Assembly: GCA_033002965.1 (NCBI GenBank)
Contig: JAURVB010001668.1
Coordinates: forward strand, 36,342 to 100,341
DNA length: 64,000 bases
Direction: 5' to 3'
From: Piper betle
Taxonomy: Eukaryota; Streptophyta; Magnoliopsida; Piperales; Piperaceae
The stretch's first letter is position 1. Every line of letters starts with the position of its first letter. The translations under genes and the position numbers were made by a program. The notes beneath the pieces were generated by a model, which saw nothing but the letters and a program-made list of their open reading frames with translations, made no database searches and had not been told where the DNA came from. Shown piece by piece: positions 33,019 through 44,151 of this stretch.

Positions 33019-34627
33019 GTCTTCATGCCGAAAGGGGTGACAGGGCACAGTGGTGCAAGATGGCTCATTATGCACTTGTGATACTGAGAGGGTGAGTAAA
33101 TGGTAAATATCAGTAACTACAAGCCGAAGGCCACGTAGCGTGTGTATGCATACATGGAATTGTCGTTGGGTGGGCAGCTACCCTCCTAGCATATTAAGAG
33201 CTCCACTTAAGCTCATAATTACTTAAAGACATAATTAATGATGTTGTGGAATATATTAATTATTTTTTATAATTATATGAGTTAGTATTTTTATCATGAA
33301 TGAGGAATTGCCTCTGACAGGTATGAGCATGGAAAGATGGGTAGAGTCGGGATAACTGGAGGATTCTATTATTGGACTATTCCTTTCTCTAGATTGTTTG
33401 CATGGCAGTGGGATTTTTGGTTCGGTTCATGGGCTTAGACTATTTTGAGCATTTGTATATTAAATTTATTGTTATGGATTATTTAAAATCTTGACAATTA
33501 ATAGAAAATTAATTTATAAGATACTTAGTTTCATATAGTAACACTTAACTCGTGGCTCGGAATGGGCAGGTCATTCCAGTTCGACTCTCTCACTCTATCG
33601 TGATCTGATTTAACAAGAGCAGAGTTTTGAGTGGTGGATTTATTTTATCTACACATGCCATTTAGTCGTACGGATTTTTAGATTAATAACCTTCTAAGAT
33701 GAGATCCATCGAGTTTATTTTAGAAAACTCAAATCCAGATTATGATGCCTTCAGGCTCACAATATTATAATCCCTACCCAAACCTATGTAGGTATAGTTT
33801 TCTCGATTTTCCAATGAGATATTAAATAAGGAAAAGTTGACTCACGCGCACCGCAAGCGGTTGCACATGCTAGTTAAAGCGGGTTCTGTTTTGAGTGAGT
33901 GGGCTATTTCATCCCCAAAGAATCCTAACAACTCCACCTTTAAGTTAAGTTCTTCAAGCCTGGAGAAGTGTGGAGGATTATAGGTACTGCAATACATCGC
34001 ATGTCTAGACTTGAAGATTCAAGGGTATTGAAGACGTCTGCCTAAGAGTACTTGACCTCTGTAGTTAGGGCCAGGAGTTATACGAACGATGTAAAGAGCT
34101 TTAAGATAATTGATTTTCCCGTGGAAGAGATAGTTTGATAATATTGAGGCATATGACGAATCAGAACGGGATGTTATCAAACCAAGGCTGACAGATCCTG
34201 ATTAGTGCCCTAATGAATGATTCTAATGAAGAAGTATATGATGGATTTTTTTAATAGGAGTCTCATTTCTCCTGTATCAGTTTGATTATTAATTATTTCT
34301 ATACAAGTAACATTCGTTACTGAATTTTTGTATTATATATGTAATTAAGAACTTGAATGATTGAACGTTGTCGGGAAGATCGTATGAGATGAAATGACAA
34401 TGTGCTATGATAATTTGCTATGCATTTTATTGTGAATGAATGATATGATGCTTGATTGCATGAATTATTGCGTGAAAATTATGATATGATCTGCATGTGC
34501 ATATTGTTTTGAATAGAATTGAATATAATGAACTAAGGGGGTCGAGACCCAATGAAACAAGATAAAAATGATTATAACATGAATGCTTTGTAAAAGTACA
34601 ATGTTTTGGACATTATTTTATATTTTT

Positions 34628-34631
<4 letters not shown>

Positions 34632-34686
<55 letters not shown>
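34632..34686. repeat. (TA)n microsatellite
   Basis: About 54 bp of uninterrupted alternating AT, inside the long LTR near its 3' end. Confidence 0.95.
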
Positions 34687-34687
<1 letters not shown>

Positions 34688-34973
34688 CATCTGTTGTTAA
34701 CATGGTTGTCCTATTATACTTTTAGGGGAGGTTCTTTCTATTTTGTTTTAAAAATCTTATTTTTCAAACTTTTAATGAGTTCGTTTTATTTTAAACTATG
34801 AATTGCATATCATAGTATTCATTTAGAATAACGTTAGAGCTTAAACATCTTATCTATATATTAAATATTTGCATCACTATCATGAGACGTCAATGGTAAA
34901 TCCGGGTTAGTTTGACCGAATTAAATAGATTAACGAAGAGTTCAGTGCGGGTGAGCCGAATTAGGGTGTTACA

Positions 34974-35809
34974 TTGGATTTGGAATTAAATTGAGAATTA
35001 GTATATTTATTATAATGAGTGTGACTAATAGTTTTTCTGTTTTATTTAACCTAAATAGAAAATATAATTGTAAATTATGAACTACATTAATAATTGTGGG
35101 CCGATGGTTGTTGTGTACAGTTTGTTACGCATCTCAAAGGCAGGATTTGGGTGATGGCCATGATCGAAGATGGAAGGGACAGATCATTGGTACATTGCAC
35201 ATGGGTGGACCTTGCTCCCAGCTCCGGCATGGCTGCCCCATCTGCTTCCTTCTTCTCCCAATATCTATCTACTTCTTCCCCGGATTTTGATTTAAAACTG
35301 ATTGAAACAGCCCCACTATTGTTTAAAACTGATTTAAAACCGATTTAAAACTGAATTAGGTGATGTGAATCAAAATAGTAGGCCTCTTACTTGTGTCCAC
35401 CCACTATCGTTTCCACTTTATTTCCCAACATATAGCAAGCTTTTGATATAAATCGATGATTGCTAGCTTTTCTGTCGATACAACCTACACCAGGCCTGGC
35501 AGATCCGCTCTCGGTCACCTTACACCCAAGTAGCTGGTTAACGGTTCAAGGTATCTATTCTTATTAATAAAGGAAAAATTAAAAATTATGATTTCATAAA
35601 AATAAGAGATTTAATCTATTAAAATATAATTTAAAAAATAAATCAAATTATTATAGTTTTTTTCTTCATTTAATTATAATCAATCTGTTAAATTAGAGTT
35701 TATTTCTACAATATCTTATTATTATAATTTCTTTTATTATTTAATGAGAATTTATTTATAACATTAGAGTCTACCTTTAACATTGGTCTTGTATAGTGAG
35801 ACATCATGC

Positions 35810-35812
<3 letters not shown>
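34974..35812. other. Intergenic, no gene seen
   Basis: The two overlapping frames at 35094-35348 have no recognisable domain, and the 199-residue minus frame starting at 36305 runs into (TA)n-encoded isoleucine/tyrosine repeats. A short GATTTAAAACTGA word is repeated three times near 35286-35352. Nothing functional was recognised. Confidence 0.45.

Positions 35813-35871
<59 letters not shown>
35813..35871. repeat. (TA)n microsatellite
   Basis: About 58 bp of alternating TA. It forms the left border of a GC-rich insertion. A shorter TA tract (36634-36650) forms the right border. Confidence 0.95.
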
Positions 35872-35874
<3 letters not shown>

Positions 35875-36633
35875 GTAAAGTGAAGAAGAGCAAGGGGCAG
35901 AAAAATTTTCTGCCCCAAGCTCTTCTGGGCTGTCCAATTATAAGGACGGCCCAGATTTCTTATTAAAAAAGAATTTTTAATATGCGTTGCTCGCCGCCGC
36001 AGCCGCCCTGTCGCGGCCACCGCCCCGCCGCTGATGTCGCCGCCCTCCCCCTCCTTGCTTCCTCCCCCTCCCTCCTCCTCGCTCCCCCGCCGCGGACGTC
36101 GCCCAGCCGCAACCGCCCTGTCGCGACCACCGCCCCGTCGCGGACGCTGCCGCCCTCCCTCCTCTTCGCTCCCCCGCAGCGGATGCCGCCGCCCAGCCAC
36201 AGCCGCCCCTATCGCGGCCACCGCCCTGTCGCGGACGCTGCCGCCCTCCCTCCTCTTCGCTCCCCCGTTGTCGCGGCCGGATCTAGCCGCGGCTGACCGC
36301 CCCACAACCGGCTGCAGCCCACCCGCGTCTGGCGGCGGCCAGATCTGGACGTGGCGGGCGCCGGGGCGGGGGCTGTGGCGGGCACCGGGGCTGTGGCGGG
36401 CGCCAGGGCAGGGACCGGGTCAGGCCGGATCGAGGCAAAGGGTCCGCCACGACGGCGGCGCTCCGCCTCCGCCCCCTCCATATGATCTGGACCGTCCTTC
36501 TAATCAGACGGTCCAGATCAAATTAAATTTTTAAAAAAAAAAAACTAATAAATCTGGGCTGTCATTGTAATCGGACGGCCCAGAACAAGATGGCGCAGGA
36601 AGCTCTGCCTCTGGCGCAGGGAAGCGGCCCTCA
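35872..36633. mobile_element. GC-rich palindrome-bearing insertion in a TA microsatellite
   Basis: About 760 bp flanked on both sides by (TA)n. Palindromes: 35885-35925 (GAAGAGC...GCTCTTC with a GGGGCAGAAAA stem), 35924-35955, 36484-36519 and 36553-36584. The last three are variants of one hairpin (TCTGGGCTGTCC/GGACGGCCCAGA). Between them is a very GC-rich core (35982-36480) with tandem repeats. The long open frames on both strands of the core are proline/arginine/alanine low complexity and are not credible genes. The location inside (TA)n resembles rice Micron-type elements, but no family is recognised. Confidence 0.55.
36001..36280 (+). repeat. GC-rich tandem repeat, about 90 bp, three copies
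   Basis: The phrase TCGCGGACGCTGCCGCCCTC, continuing CCTCCTCTTCGCTCCCCCG, occurs at about 36138 and 36228, with a more diverged copy before it. CGCCCTGTCGCG(G/A)CCACCGCCC recurs at about 36005, 36115 and 36205. The period is about 90-105 bp. Confidence 0.8.
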
Positions 36634-36650
36634 TATATATATATATATAA

Positions 36651-38992
36651 CCCTAGACTATTAATCTAGTGTCGCCATATTTTCTTTAAATATTATATGA
36701 TATTATCCTTTATTTCATATTTGGTGATTTAAATTATAATTTCACTCTTTACTATTACAAATAAAATAAAAAATCTAAATCATCTAAAACCTAACCCTAT
36801 TTTAAGTTTAACGTTTTTAAATAAATAGATTTCTTAAATTAGTAAATTGATGAATATTGATTAAGTAATAAATAATAATATATTAAGATTTTAAATATAA
36901 ATATAATAGATAAGACTATAAAAAATATTAAAATAAACATGTACTATAATACAATTCAAGCGTTATAAAATATTGTAGAAAAATCTTTTAATTAAAGTGT
37001 ATTATTTGTAAGTCAATTTAAATTTATTTAAAAGTCTAAATCACATGTGAATAATAAATAGTTAAAAATCGTATAATGTTGTGCATTACATAAACAAAAG
37101 ATGGCGAAAGTCCAGTAACTGAAAGCATCACTAGCTTACGCCCTGACCCGAGTAGCATAGGGCACATGGAATCCCATGTGAATTAGCAAAGACCACCTTG
37201 CAAGGTGGGCAAAGATAAATCGTCGAGGCCTTACATATGTCATTTCAAGGGCAAACAAAGATGAAGTATTAAAATTAGTGGTTAGCTGGCCAGTCAAATA
37301 CTCTCTAGTTTAAATAAAATAAGAGCCAAAAGTTGCACTTTGATGAAAATAAGTGATTCAACGGGCCAAAATGCAGCAAAAATTAAAAAATCAAATTACC
37401 ATAGTTTGTTTTCTCATTCAATTGAAATCTTTCATTTAAAACGGAGTTTGTAAGATATTAAATCACCATAGTTTATATATTCAGCGAGAGTTTATTTATA
37501 AAATTGAGAATACGGTGTGACAACTTTGACTAGTGATATTAATAAGAAAAGAGGATTCAAGAGGCATAAAACAAATTCAAAACCTCTTTAAAAGAAAATT
37601 TTCAGCCAACGATCATAGATGAAAATGGTTAGGCAATGTACTAATTTATATTAATAGAAACTAAATTATAATATGTTTTTAAAAGACTTGAATTTCACAA
37701 TTTCCTTACTCAGCTTAGATTCCACTTTGAAAAAAAAATCTACAATTAGTTTATTCATAATAGTCAAGAGCTCTAAGCTTCTGCTCTGACATCATGATTA
37801 ACAACGCTTTAAGGAAAGGCCCCACTAACGGCATTCGACATTTTTTTCTATAAAAATGTGAATTACACTGATTAGAAAAAGGCATTACCAAATAGGGGGT
37901 TCACAAAGATCCACTTAAAATAACGTGGCCAACCATTTCTTTTTGTTAAAAAAATTATAATAAATTAGACATAAAAATCTTGTGACCTTATAAAACAACG
38001 TTGAGCAAAATTTAATCTGATCCGAATTTTATAATTCTGAAAAATAATTATTTCTCGTTTTATCATGAAAGATATTTATGACATTTTTTCATAACCAAGA
38101 TAGTTAGGAAAAAATAATTCGGAGCCTCTGGTAGAATTATTCACATTTTTTAATCTGATCTAATTACCGATTTTCTAAAATAAATAGTGGAGTAAAAGAA
38201 ATTAAAATAGTCAAAAGCAAAAATATTTACAAACGAAAATCCTCATACTTTGTTTTGCTGTAGAGGATCAGGATGTAATTTTAATTCATTGCAACCTAAT
38301 TATTAATTAATATAATTATAAAAATTAATAATTACTATTTTTGAACAGAAGGCATCTTTTGGTATAAGAAATCAAACTCATTACTTAAAAAAATGTCATA
38401 TGACCGAATAAATAAAAAGAAGACTTAATGCGAACAACGACTGAAATAAAAATATTATTAATATAAAAATATAATCATTTATAGATAACATCGGTATATT
38501 TTTTGTGATATAAACAAAATTATTTTTATTATCCAACCATTCTTATAATCTAACGATTTACGTCAAATATACTAATATTATGTTTTCTTATAAATAAATC
38601 CAACCAAATATATACCAACTAAAAAAACAAAAGATTAATTTTACATTGGAAAAAACTAATTCTACTATTTGAGGCGGAGGATGAATAGATGATCAATTTC
38701 CTTGATTAAGAACAATAAAAGAAAAAAGAAATAAAATTGTGAATTTCGAGACGTCCTATTCTAAAAGTTTACAGTTGGATGCCCAAGTGAGGCGTACTTT
38801 GAGCAAAAAAATGCAGAAGAGCATCTACGGCCAAGAAAGAAAGGTCCTCTCCCCGTGGGCCCCGCACTTGGGACCCGCATCCTACAATCAAAGCAGAAGT
38901 CCATAGTACAAGACTTTGACAACCTCTGTTTTCCTTCTCCCTTGCTCTTTCTCTTTGTCTTTGTAGAAGAATCAACATCCTTCCCTTCCTCT
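36651..38992. other. AT-rich intergenic and upstream region of the SAM gene
   Basis: 36651-38740 is AT-rich with no credible gene. 38850-38990 is pyrimidine-rich on the plus strand and probably the promoter-proximal part or 5' leader of the SAM-domain gene. Minus frames at 38761-39176 are shadows over the leader. Confidence 0.45.
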
Positions 38993-39012
38993 ACCACCAC
39001 CACCACCACCAG
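38993..39012 (+). repeat. (ACC)n microsatellite in the probable 5' leader
   Basis: About six ACC triplets about 195 bp upstream of the SAM gene ATG, within a pyrimidine-rich stretch typical of plant 5' untranslated regions. Confidence 0.8.
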
Positions 39013-39206
39013 CACCAACCCAAGTTCTTACTCTCATATATACTCTTCCAATCCAAACTTCCCAGTTGCAATATCTTCTCCCTTGTGATCTGGTGCAACT
39101 GTAGTACTATCTCTCTTTTACAGTCATTTTTTGGGTCTGTTTTATTGACCTTTTTTTTTTTGCTTGTGAATCTCATGTTGTTGGTGGGGTGTTTGTAGTG
39201 GAGATC

Positions 39207-41489
39207 ATGAGCAAGAAGCGGCCTCCGGAGCCTCTTGATTTCTTCATCTGGACTGTTGAGGTAAGCCCATCTTAATCCTGATCGGAGTCTGCTTGAATTT
39301 ATTAATGGTTAAGTGTGTTTATGTTTAGATGGCATGTTCATCTGTGTTGGATACTTTGTAGATCTTTGATGGGTTTTATTGACTTAAGATGTGTGTTTTA
39401 ATTCTTCTGCCAGATAGTGGCGAAGTTCAATCACCGGTGCTGTTAATTGTTTATTAGTTGTTAAATATTAATTTTATTTGTTAGTTTTAGTTTTAATTTT
39501 GATTTTGTGTTGGTGATCTCAGCATGCGCGTTGCAATTTTTGTCTCTGCTTGTTATTTGATCTGTCGATGCTGCTCTTTCCCTATTTATGTTATTTAAAC
39601 TTTCATCATCAGGTATGATGTAGTGTACCTGGGTTAATAATTTTAATTATAAATAAATTAATGAATGTTGAATGTCTTGCTAGGATTAGTTCAATAGTTA
39701 TTGCATTTTCTTAATTAGGTGAGAAGCGGAACAAAGGCATTGGACTATTTATATTGGTGTTTTCTAATTTCTCTGAAGGTGTCTTTGTTAAACTAAAAAA
39801 TTTCTATTTTGACGGGTGCTCACTTTGCTTCTTCTGTTTGACATAGAAGTGAATCGTAACTATCTGTTGAAGTTAATTTATATGAGGTGAAGTTAGAACC
39901 ATTTTTCTTTTAGATATTACTTTGAGCGTAGTGTTTAGCCTCCTGGTAGAGGCTGCAGCAAAGGGTGTCTGATAATTGCATATTTCATCTCCCTTGACAC
40001 CAAGAGTGGTCAGTGGAATATATATCTTAAATGTTGCTCAGAGTTGGGTCAAAAGGTAGATCATCACAAGATCATTCTGAGCATGTAAAATCCTGTTCTC
40101 TCAACTGTCTTTCTAATATGGTGAATAAATTCGTAGAGAGCATGGACCTATCAAGTACAGATTCCTTTTGAAAGCTCATGTGCACATTTGGGTTTCTAGT
40201 TGTTGTTAGTCTAAGGGGAATCTCACCAAGATGCTATTGGTATTTGAATCGGCCACACCTAATGATGCAGGCAATGCCAACCTATTAGTTGTTTAGTTAG
40301 TTATTATGTTATTTTCAGATTTCATTTTAATTAGAATTAGAAGGTTGGTTACAGTGATGAATCAAATTTTTATTCTTGAGTTAATTTAAAATGAAGGGGT
40401 TAATTTGTGGAGTTTGTGGTGTGTTTTCTATATGTACTTTTTGGTTGATTCATTAGCGCAATAAGTGTTATGGAATACAGGATGTTGGCTTGTGGCTGGA
40501 AGAGATAAATCTTGGTAGTTATCGACCAATATTTGAGCAAAATGGCATCAATGGCGAGTATTTGGAGAGTCTTTCCACATTTACTACAGAGCAAATCTTG
40601 CGGTTTATAAGGCGATGCCACATGAAATGGGGAGACTTTATCACACTCTGCAAGGAACTTAGACGCATTAAAGGTTCCTTTTCTGTCTTTTCTTCAATGA
40701 TTTTAGTTATAATACTGCCATAATCTGCTTGATGTTTGTCTAACATATTTCTTATGCATAAACTTGATCTGCTCATATTTTCGTAAAGTTGAACAACTTA
40801 TTTTCTGTTATGAAAAACTTGATCTTGTTTCCGTGTTTTCCAATTATTTCAAACTTTAAATATGAATTTTCTTTTAATATTCCTACAATACATCATTAGA
40901 AATAATAGAGGTCATAAATGAGGGAAGTACTGATGGTGTTACTCTAAGTTTTGTTGACATGAGTCATTCTTTTCCTGATTGGGTAGCAATACTTTTGTAA
41001 TAAGCTTCTTAATTGATTTTCCCTACTACCTTTGCATTCTGCCATTTTTGTTTGAGCATCAACATTAAAAAACTGCACAAAGGTGAATGTTGCTGGTTGT
41101 CACCAACATGACAGGTCTTACTGGGAGCACCTAATTTTTGTTTTTCCTTTTTCTATTTCAACTCCCAATAAATACATGACTTATTGTTTTCTAGTTCATG
41201 ACGGGAAAGACTACTTAAAATTTGGAGAATCTAAAGAAAGATTAGCTATGTAGATATTAATGGAATTCTACCGCTGTCTTTCAATTCCCCACTTTCTTAC
41301 CTTTCATCTTTATTAGTTTTCAATGCCCAGTTGACCCAAGTTAAGTACCTACTTGCAGTTGCCTGTCTCAAGGGAGAGCAAGAAGTACGACGTCCATGGT
41401 GGGCACCTCCGTGCCTTTCAGTTGTCTTTATTAAGGTAGCCAAGCACAACAGACAGTCGAGGGTTGTTTCATTGAAGCTGGAACCTTGA
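39207..41489 (+). CDS. Small SAM (sterile alpha motif) domain protein, intact, three exons
   Basis: Coding exons 39207-39260, 40481-40673 and 41359-41489 join in frame to 125 residues with standard GT/AG borders. The N-terminus is MSKKRPPEPLDFFIWTVEDV. Residues about 19-82 form a SAM domain (VGLWLEEINLGSYRPIF, NGEYLESLSTFTTEQILRF, LCKELRRIK). A conserved tail follows with RRPWWAPPCLSVVFIKVAKH and ends SLKLEP. This is a known small plant-specific SAM protein family, and the length and exon pattern agree with it. SAM domains mediate protein-protein contacts, and no catalytic role is expected. An acceptor-like TTTGTAG at 39192-39198 just before the ATG suggests a 5' leader intron. All key blocks are intact, in contrast to several neighbours. 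Confidence 0.9.
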
Positions 41490-42556
41490 TAATTGTTACA
41501 GTTCTGGACAGGTCATATATTTCTGTTTGCATTTTTCTTTTGGAAAGAGGCGGTTTCCTTCACTAGCTGGTCTGGAAACTGCGTTCTATTTCCCTCTGAC
41601 TGTTGGTTGCTTGCTGTAATAGCTTTTATCCCTGGACGATATGGAATTCCCAGTAAAGAAACTGAAATGAAAAGTAATTTGTTGTTAATACGTATAATAT
41701 TGATTATTTCAAGCAAGTGAACTGCACACTTTTACATCATATGAAAACAAATTTGAAAGCATTACATAATGAGGAATGAGCAGGGTTATAAATGCAATTA
41801 ATTTTTTATTGTTTCTCCATAGGTGATCCTAGTGACAATGAATCTTTCTTTGAATTGTTATAAGTAGAACAGAGTTTGTCGTTAATATGTATTGTTTCCT
41901 TGCGAAGTTGTCTGCTTATCATTAAATCTGACCTTGTTTAACTGGAACTTTGATAGGCGGGGCAAAAGAAAACTCGAATTATTAGTACCTTCAAATTTCG
42001 CCCCCTTTTCTGCTACAGAACAATTGACAGATGTGGTCAGTCAATGAACCACCCATCAAAGCAATGTGGAAAACCAATAAAATAAACATTGGTAATGTAG
42101 ATTCCATCATTCAGAGAAAGTTCAATGGTAAAAGGGTAGCTAAAATCAATAACCTTGTCTGTACAAAGAACAGATTTTCTGGGTCTAAATTCTGATAGTT
42201 TGCTCGTGACTTAATTGAAGCTTTCGTGATCAGGCAAGGTCTATTGAGTGCAGCTAACTTCAAACAATCAAACTTAAAGTGATATAAACATGATGATACA
42301 AAAGCAAACACAGCATACAATAGGGAAGTAAAGGTTCAGTTTGCCACACAGCACATGGAAAAAGAACTCAATTTGCTTCACTTTTCCTCGCTTTTACACA
42401 AGCGTCATGAAGCTCTACAAATATGCTTAGCTTCGTGGCGGCTTCTTGAAATTCCCAGAGTAGACCCTCGTCCAGTTTCTGTAGTTTTCTACGGCATGAA
42501 TGAAACGTTACTTTTGTAAGGCACACATTTCCTGGCATCTCTAGCAAGAGTAGGAA
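41490..42556. other. Downstream region of the SAM gene, no further gene seen
   Basis: Probably contains the 3' untranslated region and the spacer to the X8 pseudogene. Short frames at 41493-41720 and 42111-42320 have no domain. Confidence 0.45.
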
Positions 42557-43005
42557 ATGGCATCCATTCTGCTCAGCCCTCTCTATGTTTTGGCCCTCCT
42601 TACCTCAGCATTGAAGATATCAGGTTGGTTTTTCTGCTTTATCGTTTTAGAACTTCTTTCAAAAACTATTGGAGAGTTTAGATTCTGAAACAGGGCCAAG
42701 ACCCCATTGAGGTCAGTGTTTCAATGCAAATAACCCGACCAAGCTAGTTCTTTCTGCTATTTGAATTGTAGATGGGCAACTAGCACCACAGTGGTTCATT
42801 GCGGACGAGCAAACACCTGATGATGTTCTACAGCAAGCTCTTGATTGGGCTTGTGGAAAGGATTGCAGCAAGATCCAGATTAACCAGTCATGTTTTCTTA
42901 CCAACACTAAGAGAGCATGCTTCTTATGCTTTCAACAATTATTGGCAGAAATACAAGCACAAAGGAGGTTCTTGCCATTTCGACGGTGATGCCATGTTCA
43001 CATAA
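42557..43005 (+). pseudogene. X8 / CBM43 domain protein (callose-binding type), broken
   Basis: Exon 1 (42557-42623) encodes a signal peptide, MASILLSPLYVLALLTSALK. Exon 2 starts at 42772 after a GT/AG intron and reads DGQLAPQWFIADEQTPDDVL then QQALDWACGKDCSKIQINQS, the start of an X8 carbohydrate-binding domain. After CFL the frame shifts, and the rest of the domain, REHASYAFNNYWQKYKHKG then GSCHFDGDAM, continues in another frame to a stop at 43003 just before LDPS. The family's opening WCVA is WFIA here, losing a disulphide cysteine. X8 proteins bind callose at the cell wall or plasmodesmata. Frameshift, stop and lost Cys together indicate a pseudogene. Confidence 0.85.
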
Positions 43006-43902
43006 TTGGATCCAAGTAAGATCCATCTCCAATTTGCCTTACTATAACCATGTTGGTAGCGAGTTTTTACAATTAAAGTCATGCGGCATTGAGATCCGTG
43101 AGCAACAGCACCTGCTTCCATAGTTATTTATTAAAGTAGTTGGTCGCTCTCCCTCTCAAACAAACTGCAGCAAGCCTAGCTTGTGTTTGTTTTGCTATTT
43201 TACCAAGAAGATTAGATTAAATCTTTCTTGAAAGCAAAGTTCCTTTAACCATCTCATAGAATTCTGAATTGAAGTAGGAATGCTAGTAGCAGCATCCAGT
43301 GGGAAGCTTCACTTCTTTTCAAATGAAAATTGATTTTAAGGATAAATCCAATGGCTTGTTTTTTATGCCTTAGAACAGTGAGAGATTCTGACAATTTTTT
43401 TGTTTTAATTTTCAGTTAGCAATTCTTGCCGCTATGAATCCCTTCCTTAATTTCTGAACGAAGTGCGCGAGACTGAGGGCTAACGAAGGTCACATTATTG
43501 CTCGCCCTAGAACACAGATTGACGTTGACGCAGAATTTTTTTCTTAGCATCCTTTTTTTAATTTTTTAATTTTTTTATGATATCTGATTTCCGAAAAATG
43601 AGTCGATTAATAATAGTTCACAAATTAGTTGAGCAGCACCCAGCAAGGATTCTATTCCAGTTAGATATCTTCTCCACTACTCATTGAGAAAGATCAAGTG
43701 AACAAGAAAAGTCCCTGAACAGTAAGGGAAGTATGGACACCATACGGTGTAACTGCTAAGCACTAGAATGTGTCAACAATCTTATTCTAGCACTAAGAAC
43801 AAATAGTTTTTGTACCTTTTAACAATGCCAACTAATAACACCTGCACTGCATCTCACATTGATCGCTAATCGAGTTTCAGTAATGGAATGTTCATGTTCT
43901 AC
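43006..43902. other. Intergenic, no gene seen
   Basis: No domain-bearing frame was found. The remnants of the X8 gene's 3' part could not be followed. Confidence 0.45.
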
Positions 43903-44008
43903 CACTATAAGAAAACATCTTCGCTGAAGAGTCGACGTGAAAAAAGTTTTTTGTGATGAGGTTCGTAGTGTCAAAATTTTCATCATCAAGCCCCATTTTC
44001 TTGTAATG
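43903..44008. mobile_element. CACTA-type miniature element, 106 bp
   Basis: Begins CACTATAAGAAAAC at 43903 and ends TTTTCTTGTAATG at 44008, whose reverse complement is CATTACAAGAAAA. These are the terminal words of plant CACTA (En/Spm) transposons. The flanking trinucleotides are TAC and TAT, close to the 3-bp target duplication expected. It is non-coding. Confidence 0.7.
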
Positions 44009-44151
44009 TATAAAACAACACCGGAAAACATTATTAATTTTATAGACTTGTTCTTCTGAAAGAAGAAATAATACATTGCAAAGATTTGTTCATCTTAAAT
44101 CTGCACACTATTAATAGTTTAAAAATGTGAAGCCTTTTTCTTGTTCATATA

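Larger units (their letters stand above)
31590..34973 (+). mobile_element. Second long LTR of the 16822-19711 family, 5' end lost, diverged
   Basis: Several blocks match the solo LTR at 16822-19711 in the same order: CAGATTTGCTGGAATT and CGACATGAGGTATAATTA (32205-32355), AGATTAATAACC (33680), AACTCCACCTTTAAG (33930), GCATGTCTAGACTTG (33999), GTCTGCCTAAGAGTAC (34039), CTTTTAGGGGAG (34721) and the end GGGTGTTACA at 34973. The first roughly 300 bp of the family are missing, and the middle (32399-33560) is largely different, with a TGTAAAACCCC at 32399 that looks like an LTR start. No target duplication was found. It could be a recombinant, or one LTR nested in another. Confidence 0.7.

Noticed and set aside
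32399..34973. Confident call of an independent nested solo LTR
   Set aside because: The start and end words fit an LTR, but flanking 5-mers GTTTG and TTGGA do not match, so nesting is only a possibility.
35706..36305. A 199-residue minus-strand frame
   Set aside because: It runs through the (TA)n microsatellite (isoleucine/tyrosine repeat) and GC repeats, so it is an artefact of composition.
35982..36534. Long plus- and minus-strand open frames (104, 166 and 90 residues) in the GC-rich block
   Set aside because: Translations are proline/serine/arginine/alanine low complexity in every frame. The frames stay open because of high GC content and tandem repeats, with no domain and no gene context.
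41493..41720. A 75-residue frame just after the SAM gene
   Set aside because: It overlaps the probable 3' untranslated region. The hydrophobic stretch looks incidental, with no family resemblance or splice context.
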